Source of the DNA: Sequoia sempervirens
Lineage: Eukaryota; Streptophyta; Pinopsida; Cupressales; Cupressaceae
DNA length: 64,000 nt
Assembly (NCBI GenBank): GCA_007258455.2
Contig: VDFB02254954.1
Coordinates: 30,340-94,339, forward strand
Direction of reading: 5' to 3'
Each line of letters opens with the position of its first letter. Position 1 is the stretch's first letter. Below the pieces are notes generated by a model. It saw nothing but the letters and a program-made list of their open reading frames with translations, did not search any database and had not been told where the DNA came from. Positions 1 through 10,591 of this stretch are shown here, in pieces. A program made the translations under genes and the position numbers.

Positions 1-957
1 CAAGGCTTTAATATATAAAGGCATGTTATGAGATGAACTACCAAGAGGCGTGTTTCTTTGGTTGAAAGTGATTTGATGGGTTGAAAATAATTTTCCTATG
101 AGAGCTTCAAATTTAGATGGGTCAATGTCATTGGGAACTTGACTTTTAAAAGATTTTATACAAGATATCTTTATGATAATGGATGTTTTGAGAAGTTCTA
201 GGATGGAAATTTGAGTTGGAGCTTTATTGAGTTGCTCTATGAGGTTGTATTGTCACATAGGAATATATGAATGAGTTCCTTGTATAATGATTTTTACTTG
301 TCTTGTTGTAATAGAAAAAAATGGGCTTTTCATTTGACGGTAGCAACTTGATTGCTTGGATGTTTAATGTGACCAATGATTGCATCATGGGATTGATAAT
401 TATTTTATAATGGACACTATTAATATTATTATTTTGGTCTTGCTTCAATTGTGAAAAAAATTTATCATTCTTTTGAAAAGGATCTTGATATACCCCCAAT
501 TATTTATTTGATAATGTTGATATACCTCTTTCAATCTCAATATTGCCTTCATCAATTAAATCTTAAACATAGTTTTCCAATTTCATGAATTGGTTGGTAG
601 AATGGCCCTTGATCTTATAAAATTAACAATGCTAATTTTCTCAATATCATGTATTTTTTGGTTCACTTTCATCAAAATTTCTAGTTTGAGGGAGAATATA
701 ATGTTAGCACAAGCCAATTTATGTAACACCACCTCCAATGGTTCACCTAAGGAGGTATATTATCTATGTTTAACTCTTTGTTTAGGCAAAGCTATAAGAA
801 AGGTTATATTATGAATATTTTTATCACTTAAATATGTATTGACTAAGTGATACCATCACCAACAATGTTTTTGTTTCTACTAAATACCTTAGGTTTTTCT
901 AATTATGTTTGATTTTGTGACTCATTGGAGAATATATTTTTTAGTCCTTTAACAACA

Positions 958-1024
958 ATGGCCATATTGATTTGAATTGCATTTTAAATAATCTCATCAA
1001 AATTTGTGACACAATGAACTTGGA
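958..1024 (+). repeat. Left 67-bp target-site duplication
   Basis: This block is repeated at 1389-1455 with six substitutions and no gaps. It lies immediately left of the LINE-derived insert, and on the minus strand it codes part of Gag. The perfect abutment to both insert ends supports a target-site duplication, although 67 bp is longer than the usual LINE duplication. Confidence 0.7.
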
Positions 1025-1388
1025 CTTCATGTGTTGATGGACCCTCTATGGGGCTTTCTCCTCATGCTCCCCCTTGTAACGATCATTTGATGATAGTATT
1101 GTTTGGATTGTTGTTTGAAAGTTCTTCCTTCTTCATCTTTCCAATCTCATTCTTGTGTTATGGGCCTTAGGTCAACCCCCTCTTGATTTGGGGTTGTCAA
1201 AGTGGGATGTTGATGGTCCATGCTCTCTTGTTAAGTAGTTTTGTAAGGCATCTTGGTTGTAGTTTTTCCTCTTTATCTTTTTTATTGCTTCTTTGCAATT
1301 TTTGGTTAGGGCATGTGCCATCCAGCCTTTTGGTTTCCTTTGTAAAGGGTTTAGGACCCTTACTTCTTGTTTACCTTAATAAAAAAAA
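1025..1388 (+). mobile_element. LINE-derived 3' fragment with poly-A tail, inserted in gypsy gag
   Basis: This 364-bp block interrupts the Gag relic and is bounded by two 67-bp direct repeats. It ends in a run of nine A preceded by TTAATA. Its sequence matches, without large gaps, the last ~363 bp of the element ending at about 32948. Shared landmarks are TGTTGATGG followed by CTCT, an AAGGCATCTTGGTTG / ATGGCAGCTTGGCTG block, and a TTTGTAAAG...AGGA...CCT...CTTG...TTAATAAAA terminus. A poly-A end plus a flanking duplication indicates target-primed reverse transcription, hence a LINE or LINE-mobilised sequence. It holds the C-terminal end of an ORF1-like frame plus 3' UTR and no reverse transcriptase. 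Confidence 0.7.
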
Positions 1389-1455
1389 ATGGACATCTTG
1401 ATTTGAACTCCATTTTAAATAATCTTATCAAAATTTATGACACAATGAACTTGGA
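1389..1455 (+). repeat. Right 67-bp target-site duplication
   Basis: Partner of 958-1024, starting directly after the A-run of the insert. The six differences between the copies (about 9 percent) give a rough mutational age for the insertion. Confidence 0.7.
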
Positions 1456-2170
1456 AGTGAAAGGCCATTTCTTAATTTAAGTTGGTGATGAAAATTTTGA
1501 CTAATTTTTTTTCAAGAATTGGCCAAGGGAAACTACTTTCTAGGCTTCTCCATTGTTGGAGGAAAGAAGAGAACCTTTCCGCATTCCTTTATTTCGCATA
1601 ACATAATTCCATCATGGTAATTTCATGTTTCACATTTTAATAAAAGTGTTTTAGAAACCTTTCAACTAAGTTGGAAAATGTTATGATAGACCCTTGGGGA
1701 GATGTAAGAACCATTCTAATGGTTTGACCCCCTAAACTGCTAGAGAATATTCTAATCAAGTATGTATCACTATGAGAATACTTTTGGTATGTCATAAATA
1801 AGTATTTCACGTATTCTCTTGGGTCACCCTTTCCCTCATCTTTTTCTAACTTAGGAATTTAAAAGTGGGGAAAGGTACGTATGATGACATAATCTATCAA
1901 AGGGATAAGGATAAAATTCCTAAAATTTATACGTTTTGTTTTGCTTTGGTTTCTTCCTTAAAATCCTTGTAAAGAATTCTTCGTGGATTGTCATTCTTGA
2001 GCAAATGATGTGGCTAGAATTGGTGTTGATGGTAGAATAAAGTTGGCTTGATGGGGTTTATTTGGTTCATTGGATTTATTGGATTGTTGTTAAGGATTTG
2101 ATGATGAAGGACCTACATGCAAGATTATGTTTTCTAGTTGTTTACTTGAAAGTTGTAATTGTTCAAACAT

Positions 2171-4122
2171 GATTTTTTTTTGGTTTTGAGGATCATGTGT
2201 TTTTTTCTTGTTGTTATGAGGAACTTTTGTGTTATCATGTGATTCTTTATTGTTTACAATGGGTTTTCTAGTGTCATGCTCTTGATTTGGAGACTGATAG
2301 ATTATAATATTGTTTAAGTTATCAAGGTTGTAATTTAGGGGGATCTTAGCTCCAAATTATACGAGATGCATAACTATCTTATATTTTTTTGTGATATGAA
2401 TTTACCTATTTGGACACAAACTTGTTCAATATTAAGCAATTCATTGTCATTGTTGTATTCACTTTGGTTCAAAAGGTCATCATTATCGCCTTTATCATCT
2501 CATTAAAAAATCAAATTGTCTTGGATGAGAAGCTTCACAAACATAAAAAGGATTTTGAATGAACTAAATTTCATGTTGCATGAATGAATTCTCTTCATTA
2601 AAGTTCAAAATCATTTTACCTTGATGTCATTTTGTAGGTTTCATAATTTTTTTTGGTTTGTTTTCAAACTAGTTCCACACAAAGGTAAATAAAAAGAAGA
2701 CACAACAATAACCTAAATTATTCATGTAGGATTGCTTGGCATATGATCTCACCAATATACTAATCTTGTTCATAAATAGTTCTAGTTGAATGTTTCATGA
2801 TATTAGCAACATAGAGTCAGGACCATAACAGTAGCTCACTATCCCATCTTCAAAAAAGGCAATGACTAATTTCTTAAGGATAATTACTTATTAGTGCATC
2901 ACAAGTTACAAAGTGTCAATGGCTTCTTAATCCAAGTATAAATAGAATAAAATAAGGGATTCCTTGATATAACTTGGGATACATGAGACCCAAGTCTATG
3001 ATACAACAATGTTATCTAATGGTGTGTCTTGAGAAGGCAACCCTTCTTCTCCTTCACTGAAAATCTATAAGGATAATCTAGCTTAACCTAGAACAATACC
3101 TCCTCCAAGGAATTTATATAACTTGGGAAACACGAGCTTTGGGTTACACTTAGTGTAATGTGGTAGACCCCTAAAAAAGAAAACACAATCACTTTTTATT
3201 CTCATGGTTATACGAAGGAACAAGAGAAAATAATATATGATTGACCTTGGGTAATAAAAGTGATAAATCTACTTCTAATTCTTAGGATCACAATGAGGCA
3301 TAATAAAGGAGCATACATGGCTAGATCACTAAAGCATAAGGAATTAAATTATTTTTTAATCTTAAGATTGTAATAAGGCATAAGAAGAGAGAATACATAA
3401 TCTAGTCAACATAAACATTGACACATAAATAAAAAATAAATATTGGTTCATTGCTTAATATTTAGATGTCAATTATGTGTAAAACCAAGTCTTGAATAAG
3501 TGAACCTACAAAACAAAGCATTTAGTAGTCTTGAAATCAATTTTTCATCATACAATGATAGCAACACTCAGAGAATTAGCAATAAAAGTAAAATCCCTAC
3601 GAAGTTATAAAACAGCCATATTAAATAGAAAAATAGAAGTTACAAATAGATTCCTTATGATTTTTAAATCAATTTGAAAAGAAAGTTTACAAAAAGTTTA
3701 GTCCACATGTAAAATTTATGCCTATCACAAAAAAAATAAAAAAAAATAGGCTTCAAACTAAAATATTTGATACCTAGGGTACAATCTAGGAAAGCCAGCT
3801 AATTCATATCAAATTAATCATAACCAACTATCCAATGCCTATGAGAACACAAAAATATGTATGATAAGAATGTATATGATGAGAAAAATGTAAATTACTA
3901 AAAAAAACTATGTTGGGGACTACAACCAAATCATATGGTGTTTATAGTGGTTCCATAGATTTTGGGGCCTTCTAGAGTCTATGGTGAGGTCATATATATA
4001 GCAAGATGAACCTTAAAAACCTTATTGACACTAATATATGAAAACGATTGAAAATTGTCAAAAAATCTACAAGATCGAGCTACGAAAGACAAATAAAATT
4101 AAGGTTAGACTAGGAAAAATGT
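2171..4122 (-). other. Leader region of the minus-strand gypsy relic; no gene seen
   Basis: This 1.95-kb AT-rich stretch lies between the primer-binding site at 4123-4144 and the first Gag-like ATG at 2170, so by position it is the 5' untranslated leader of the minus-strand element. I find no open frame of note on either strand and no recognisable insertion within it. Confidence 0.4.
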
Positions 4123-4144
4123 GTCCCACCAAGCGTGCCAAAAA
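4123..4144 (-). other. Primer-binding site of the minus-strand gypsy relic
   Basis: On the minus strand this reads TTTTTGGCACGCTTGGTGGG, directly after an LTR ending in TATACA. The same 19-mer with a single C/T change follows the 5' LTR of the complete Ty3 element at 55007-55025. Two independent elements with the same motif at the same place support its role as the site where a tRNA primes minus-strand synthesis. I cannot name the tRNA. Confidence 0.65.
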
Positions 4145-4830
4145 TGTATATGTTGAATTTAGAATAAATTCAAATATATCAAAGAAATATCAAACCCTTA
4201 AGTCTAAATTACCATAAATTTTGATTGAGTATAAAAAGAGAAATATAAAAAAATATTTTACAATATTATCAAAAACAAACCATTTTTGTTGAAGTAGATT
4301 TATTCATGATTGTGATGATTTGTAGTTTCTCAAGACACATACAAGATATTGTTGGAATGTACCTATTGCAATATTGAATGGGATATAGTATGATGATAAA
4401 AGCATGAAGAGGTTTAATTTATTATGAGGATGCGGGTTTGGGAAGGCTAGAGGGTTGCATTTATAAACTTGTGATTCCGGATAAGAATAGTTGGGATTTA
4501 ATATCGGATGGAAGGTGGAGATTATTGTATGCATTGGTTCGTGCAAGGTGCCCCTTTTATTTAATGATGATCGATTTATGTGAATTTCAGAGATTTTATT
4601 GGTGAAATGAATAGCTAGGCGTAAGTGTTTTATTTTTATTTAATTATTATGGATAGATGATATGGAAAATTTTATTTAAACTTTGGAGGGATAAATTTAT
4701 TTAACTTATTTAATTATTTTAAGTGGGTGAGAATGGATTAATTTCAATCTATTTAACAATGGGATGAAAATGGATTTTATTTATTTATCTAAAATAATTA
4801 GTGATGTGGTATTATTGTTGTGTTTTTGAT
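4145..4830 (-). mobile_element. LTR of the minus-strand gypsy relic (outer end not resolved)
   Basis: On the plus strand the LTR starts TGTATATGTTG at 4145, immediately beside the primer-binding site, so in element sense this is the end of the 5' LTR. I cannot find a matching TATACA-type terminus to the right, so the right limit is only where the next relic seems to begin. No coding function. Confidence 0.4.
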
Positions 4831-6670
4831 AAGTAGGGTTAGGGCCCTGATCCGTATAAAAAGTTATAATAGAGTTGTGTCCCAACAAAACATATTGGAG
4901 AAAAACAACATCTAGTTGGAGACAGTAAAAACTAGAACAACATCAAAATAGCAACAACAACCCAGGAAAGGACTACATACCAGTAGTAATATTAGCAATA
5001 GGATTCACAGTCCACTTATCCATATCAAAAACCAAACACAACAGACCAAACCAAAACCACCAGCAATTAAGCAGAGTTTTAAAAGTATTATGTAGGGTCT
5101 CACTATAACCAAAATAAACAATACTAAACAAGTCCATGCCTAAAATAGCTAAAATAATGACCATACAAAAATAGACCCCATGGCCAGAAAGATATGAACA
5201 AATCCCATTTGTCTAGCATTCCTTGAGTTCCATGTTCTCAAACTTTTCAGCATCATTCTTTCGGCCCTTTTTCTTCTACTACAGAATTTTCCCTTGTGTA
5301 CAAACAGATCCCATAATCACCTTCTTCGTGATACCACCCACCACGCTACAAATGTTTTTTATGGCCTCTTCCATAATCTGAGACTTTTTAGAGATGGAGA
5401 CCTCTTCAAGATGGCTTTTAATTTGGACCATCCAAGCATTTAAAAAGTTTAATTTTGGAGCTAAGGTTATTATATTCCTCATTCTTGTTATTTTCCTACA
5501 TTTGAGAATTTTGAATATTGGTAACCTATTCTCCCTTAGCTATAGGACTCTCATTAATTGCCTCAACCCCATCATCTTCTTGGAAATTTTTTCCACTATC
5601 TCCTCATTACCTCCTTCCATGTCATTGTACTCCTCTTCTTGTTCTTGAAAATCCTCCTCCTCCTCTTCATAATCCGAAACATCCTCATTCTCCAAATCCT
5701 CGGTCTCCCCCAAACTATCAAGGACAAACTCTTTTGAATTTTCGAGGTCCTCCGCCTCAACAATATTTTTTCCTTTTTTATCCTCATCCTTCATCTTGGA
5801 AGAAACTTTTGCAAGTCTTACCAACCTTCTTCCACCTGAAGGAGAAAAGCCACTATCTAGACTAGCATCTTTATCATCTGAGATAGTGATGGTCAACTTT
5901 TTTTTGTTTTTCAACCTTAGGGTTTACCTTCCTTTGTTTAGCCTAATTGGATAAAAGGGGGGGAATTTTCCTTTTTCAAGGGCGACTTTTAAGAGGTCTT
6001 CAAGGGAAATTCCATCATTGGGAAGAGGGGAATTCTTATTCTTAATCAACTTTGACACTCTACTAGGAGAATGGGGTTGACTATCAATTAGCTCAATCTT
6101 CACTGAGCTCTTAAAGGTTAGGGTATTCTCAAGTAGATTGACAATTGGATTCCTTTAGGGGGTAGAAGCAAAGACAAACTTATAAATAGCCTTAATAAGC
6201 CCCTGATGTAAGGGAGAGTTCGCGCATTCTCCATATTTTGTTGGAGAGACAAAAACAAGAAAAAGGGAAGATTTATCTTCTCAAGGTCTCAAATATGGTT
6301 TAAAATGGGTAAATGATAACCATGTATAGAAATAAAATGACCTTCAAGCATGAAATATCTCATAATATGCGTACCAACTTATGGTAGGGAGGGGGAACTT
6401 TTAACCTTGCATACCCATTTTGGAATCTTTTCACTTTATCCCTCGCTTCGAAGAACTTGTCAATAAACTCTTGGTAGTTACCAAAACTCTTTTAAAAACC
6501 TTTTTTCCTTCATATTTGAGACCCATAGCTTGAGCAATCAGCTTTTTTGTGACTGTGAATTATAGACCACCAATATTTACCTCACCATTGCTCTAGGAAC
6601 TTGTAAACTTTTAGGAAGGGCATCATTGTATCCCTACATGGACTGTTCAAGAAGGGAGTGATTCCTACCC
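4831..6670 (-). pseudogene. Gag/ORF1-like retroelement relic
   Basis: On the minus strand, broken frames from about 6660 to 5980 show retroelement-like phrases (YFMLEGHFISIHGYHLPILNHI, INLPFFLF). From 5914 to 5279 one frame continues with only one internal stop, a TAG at 5540-5542. It holds a basic start, a strongly acidic middle (DVSDYEEEEEDFQEQEEEYNDM) and a probably helical end. Downstream lies a T-rich 3' region finishing near 4831 in AGGGCCCTAACCCTACTTATCAAAAA-like sequence, reminiscent of the LINE-like tails at 1388 and 32948. It could be the gag of the LTR element whose primer-binding site lies at 6882-6893, or a LINE-type ORF1. I cannot decide. No protease, polymerase or integrase is visible. 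Confidence 0.45.
5279..5914 (-). pseudogene. Charged C-terminal part of gag/ORF1-like protein
   Basis: This is the most open part of the relic above: 5914-5540 and 5482-5279 are in the same frame with a single TAG between them. Residues 1-35 are basic, residues 45-100 are almost entirely Glu/Asp, and the remainder (NAWMVQIKSHLEEV...) is likely helical. The first codon in the open stretch is TTG, so the true start lies upstream in broken sequence. No domain is recognised. Confidence 0.4.
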
Positions 6671-6881
6671 TTTCAAAAAGACCCCACAACTCTTGATTTT
6701 GTTGGCCCCACAGTTTTCGTTGCACCAAAAGATCGACCTCTTAATTCCTGATACAACTGCCAGAGTTAACGGATCCATGGGAGGTGGTTAGTCCATGTCA
6801 CGAATCCCGAGGGGGCACTAACCAGCTGCCAACAATCCCCCCCTCAGTGTTACCCAAGGGGATTCAAAACTGACGCCTTTG

Positions 6882-6893
6882 GATCTAATACCA
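6882..6893 (-). other. tRNA-Met-like primer-binding site
   Basis: On the minus strand this reads TGGTATTAGATC, matching 10 of 12 bases of the usual plant initiator-Met site TGGTATCAGAGC. It sits two bases after an LTR ending CTCCAACA. Orientation places the element interior to the left of it. Confidence 0.6.
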
Positions 6894-6895
6894 CT

Positions 6896-7400
6896 TGTTG
6901 GAGTGAAGAAGACACTGAGAGGGGGGGTGAATTAGTGTCTTAAACAAGTTTTAACTTTTTCCTTAAAAAAATGAATAATTTATGCTTTCAATATTTCAAT
7001 GATAAATACATTCATGAATTGAATGCAATCATTAAAGAACTAAACCAAGAAATATTAAAGCAAACCAAAGATTATCACATCAAAGCAATGAGACCACAAG
7101 ACAAAGAGTTTGACTAGTGGAAAACCCTCTAGGGGTAGAAAAACCACTCCAGAAATAAGGCCTCACTAGCTTAATCTGAAAAACTTTTTGTTTACAATGA
7201 CTCACTGGCAAAAACTATCTCACTGATAGATTTCAAATGCCTCACTGGCAATAAAACAATGCCTCACTAGCAATAAAATAATGCCTCACTGGCTTTTCAA
7301 GAGTGCCTCACTAGCAATGGAAACTTGTGCCTCACTAGCATATTTTAATCACAAAACAATTGAGAAAGTAAGGTATAGAGGGTTACTTTGTTTCATTGTA
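6896..7400 (-). mobile_element. 5' LTR (R/U5 end) of a TGTTGGAG-family element
   Basis: On the plus strand it starts TGTTGGAGTGAAGAAGACAC followed by TGAGAGGGGGGGTGAATTAG. This matches the reverse complement of the solo LTR end at 41504, including the later blocks ACATTCATGAATTGAATG and GTGGAAAACCCTCTAGGGG. In element sense it is the 3' end of the 5' LTR. The U3 end further right (perhaps to about 9.1 kb if length matches the solo LTR) is not recognisable, so only the supported part is given. Confidence 0.6.
7150..7340 (-). repeat. Array of CTCACTGGCA / CTCACTAGCA motifs
   Basis: About eight copies of GCCTCACTGGCA-like units occur at roughly 20-25 bp spacing, near 7160, 7197, 7215, 7240, 7262, 7283, 7304 and 7328. 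Most are separated by A-rich spacers. The array lies inside the LTR. The homologous position of the solo LTR near 41.1 kb holds an unrelated two-copy repeat instead. Confidence 0.7.
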
Positions 7401-9240
7401 TATTCATCACTTTCAGAAAACCAATACACTAATATCCTGAAAACTCATAATGGGAGTCTTCAAAATACCAAATGTATTTTACAACTTATTTTGCATTATA
7501 ACTCTAAAATATTGCCTCAACAGATGGTCTCTTATCTCTTTTTTCAAAAGAACTTCTACGCAGTGTCAAAATACTGCTTTTTATAATCATCTTTTTACTC
7601 TGCTAGTCGAAATGGATTTCAGTTATAGAAACTGCCCAGAACAAAAAGCGACCAATAACAAACAAATTTGTTTCTTTTGCAAATCAACAATCGAAATAAA
7701 TCTTCTTTGTGAGATAAACAAATATAAGCACTTGTAGACCCAAATAGGGTTTTAAAAATAGTAACCAAAATTAACCATCTAAAATGCAAGTCCATTTTTC
7801 TTTGTTTCATGCCAACTGAAAAATCAACAATTTTGTCATAAAGAGAATGAAAATTGTTTTACCTCTGCATAATTAAATCTTCAACAAATAACTATCAAAT
7901 AAGAAGAAAAACTAAAAAATATTGTTACCCAATGTATTCCAGCTTTGTCATTTCAAGTTGTCACCTGATCTTGCAAACCCTGAACATCCTCCTCATGTGA
8001 TTTTTTGCCTATCATGCCCTAATGAGGGCTTTGAAATAATGATGTAACAAACACCTTTTTACAAAGCTTTGAAAATAAGCTTTAGTATACTCAACGAATT
8101 AGGATAAACTTTAACATGCATATTTAATATGCCTGAGTTTCTTTCCAAAAGAAAAAATTCTTTTATCACTTTTAGTGCCCGGTACTCATTAGGAGTATAA
8201 AAAGCAACAAATTTCTTATGCAAGATATGACGACGATGTGAAACAATACATGGCATAAATACCTTTCCAATTTCCCAATAGTAGACATTGCAAACTTACC
8301 ATCAACCATAAAGATGCCCATTGTAATCCATTAAGGTGTGTTATTTTAATATTGTCAAATATCCAAGACAGGTAAAGTAATATTATGCCTTTGGAGAAAT
8401 AGCAATATTCGAGTATCACCAAAGTTTAATCAAGAAACCACAAGCCTTATGCATCAAAACATATTAACCCAATATGATAAATAAACAAACTGATTATTTC
8501 ATTATCATGTCAAGATGTCCTATAGCTAAAAGAGCATTTTAACATTTGACATTAATGCCAACATGCCTTAGGGGTCAACACATTCTACTGTAGGGAATCA
8601 CAATTCCCTGGTTCCATTTGTTTTTTGGGACCCCCCATCAGACCCTCATTAGCCAAATAGTCCCTGTGAAGCAAAATAAAATCTTCACCAAAGCCCTTCC
8701 CATCAACCAAGGACATTACCTGCTGAGTAATCTCTTTGGATTTCAAACTGAAACTTTCTACATGCATTTGAATAGGCTTCCACTTAAATTCACCATCATT
8801 TATGAAAAAATACAAAGGGTTAGAAGGATCTCGAAGGTAGAGGTTTTGCATGACACAAATTCTCATTGTGAAAATGATTAAATGCAGATCATTTAGAGGG
8901 ATATTTAATAAGTGCTCAAGCTACACAAAGAAACGAGCCAAGAAACGAGCCATGATAGCTAAGCCTAGGACATGTCCTTAGATCGACAAATAATTCAACT
9001 TATAATTCTTTTCAAAGATAATAATATCCCCTATCGCCTTAAGATACCACCATAAATTTTTTGTCCTTAAGGTATCATTACTAATATTTTCATTCATCGC
9101 CATTTTTATCTCCACTATTAAATACTTGGAAACATTTGTGTTTTCATTTATTTGAAACTTTAGGGTTGTACACACCTTAATAATAGAAGTATAATCTAGA
9201 TTAATTCACCTCTTATTCCACAACTCACATATACACTAGA
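7401..9240. other. Probable LTR U3 and flanking sequence; no gene seen
   Basis: No convincing gene. Open frames of under 100 codons occur on both strands at 8585-8881 but overlap one another, show no recognised domain and have no supporting context. By position the left part may be the U3 of the minus-strand LTR. Confidence 0.3.
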
Positions 9241-9268
9241 TCATTTTTTTCCTTATTAAAGATATCTT

Positions 9269-9706
9269 TTATATGACATGGCAATATAGGAAACTCCCAG
9301 TAGGTCCAATTATTATGATTATGAGCTTCATTAGCCATAGCATCCACAACAAAATTACCCTCTCTATACAAGTGGAAAATTTATAGTTTTGGAAGGCCTT
9401 AAGATTTCTCTTGCAATCAGCTAAAACATCCCTAATCTCCCAAGGCACAATCGCATCTCCCTTCAAGTTGTCTATAATTAATTTAGAGTCTCCTTCAATA
9501 ATCACCTTAGAATATCCTTTCTCCTTTAGATGATGTAAACCAGCCCAGATAGTCATAGCCTCAACAACATTATTAGAGCTAATTTCTAAGCTTTTTCCAT
9601 ATCCTTCTATAAGATTCCCTTGGTGATTTCTTATTACCCTCCCAGCTCTAGCTAAGCTTGGGTTCCCCTTAGAGCAACCATTGAAATTGTATTTGATCCA
9701 ACCCAC
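9269..9706 (-). pseudogene. LINE RNase H domain
   Basis: The frame reads WIKYNFNGCSKGNPSLARAG, then NNVVEAMTIWAG and VIIEGDSKLIIDNL. This is the plant LINE/RVT_3 RNase H pattern, with the first catalytic Asp changed to Asn (NFNG for NFDG) while the Glu and second Asp are kept. The last segment (FVVDAMANEA) is in another frame, so there is a frameshift near the C terminus. It would degrade RNA in the RNA-DNA hybrid during retrotransposition. Confidence 0.75.
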
Positions 9707-10034
9707 ATCATGAGGAGACCAAACAGTGTTGTTTCTAGTAATATGTTTTATCCAATTGAAATTTGTGAGATCTAGATTAACCCCACAATTATTTTATTTT
9801 GATTTCCTTATAAGAGGGAAAGAACTTTGAAGCAACATAGATCCCAGCATTTGTGTTCTCTTGAATTTTATGCCTAATATCCAAAGAGAGGTCATTGTTG
9901 TTTCTAGCAAATTCCTTTAAGATCCTATTAGTTTGCTCCTTCCATAAACCCCGGGCTATGAAAGGAGGAGCTTGTATCCAAAGGTCTACAATTATGTTAT
10001 GGGAATAGGAAAAAATATTCCAATTATCCAATAA

Positions 10035-10349
10035 CTACTTAATTGAGGCAAGAAAAACCCATTCAGTCATCAAAATGGGGAGAAAGAATGACCAAACCTC
10101 TCTTGAGAAGGAACAATGGAAGAATAGATGCATTATTGTCTCCTCATCTTTGTTACAAAGGTGGAATTTATTAACAAATTGGAACCCTCTTTTATTTAGG
10201 TTATATGTGGTAAGAATCTTTCCATGGACAACAACCCACCAAAAACAATTCACTTTGGGAATCAGGTTTTTAATCCAAATCAGGTTCCATTGAAAATCAT
10301 CATTTGTGATCAAAGGCTTCTCCATAGCTTCATAGATGGACTTGATCAA
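10035..10349 (-). pseudogene. LINE zf-RVT domain
   Basis: The frame shows IWIKNLIPKVNCFWWVVVHG, NKRGFQFVNKFHLCNKDEET and IMHLFFHCSFSREVWSFF. This is the zinc-binding reverse-transcriptase-associated segment (C...C...H..C pattern) lying between RT and RNase H in plant LINEs. It continues left with WKEQTNRILKEF near 9950. Confidence 0.75.
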
Positions 10350-10591
10350 AAATTTCCTTGATGATCTTTTAGTCCAGATCCATTCATTTTTTTTGTCCCT
10401 TGAAAAGAAGTCTGCCTCACCAATCTTCTAATGAAGGGATTATAAAGTAGCATCCCAGTTTTATTGTCACCCTCCCCGAAGGAAAGCTCCAGTTAACTAA
10501 TTTTTTATTTAGGCTTCAATCCATCTCAAGTGATATACCCAGTAACCTGCTTACCTAAATTTCTTACAAGCCTTTGTTTAATTTGGAGAAA

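Larger units (their letters stand above)
1..2170 (-). pseudogene. Ty3/gypsy gag relic running into protease at the left edge
   Basis: Read on the minus strand from about 2170 down, broken frames give a plant gypsy Gag. An ATG at 2168-2170 opens a stretch reading MFEQLQLSSKQLENI. From about 1880 the capsid-like core reads DPREYVKYLF, then YLIRIFSSSLGGQ and SIITFSNLVERFLKHF, all characteristic of the retrotransposon Gag family. After the insertion at 1025-1388 the Gag resumes, with a post-Gag linker near 500 (NDKFFSQLKQDQNN). At 1-60 the phrase NTPLGSSSHNMPLYIKAL resembles the start of the gypsy protease region, so pol should continue beyond the window. Many stops and frameshifts make it non-coding. 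The family call is strong; exact limits are not. Confidence 0.7.

Noticed and set aside
5518..5865. 115-codon plus-strand frame rich in Pro, His and Leu
   Set aside because: It is the antisense shadow of the acidic gag/ORF1-like region at 5540-5914; the composition follows from the Glu-rich strand.
7190..7340. Regular CTCACTGGCA units as a CRISPR-like array
   Set aside because: Units are short and degenerate, spacers are A-rich and similar to each other, and the setting is a plant LTR; no cas genes.
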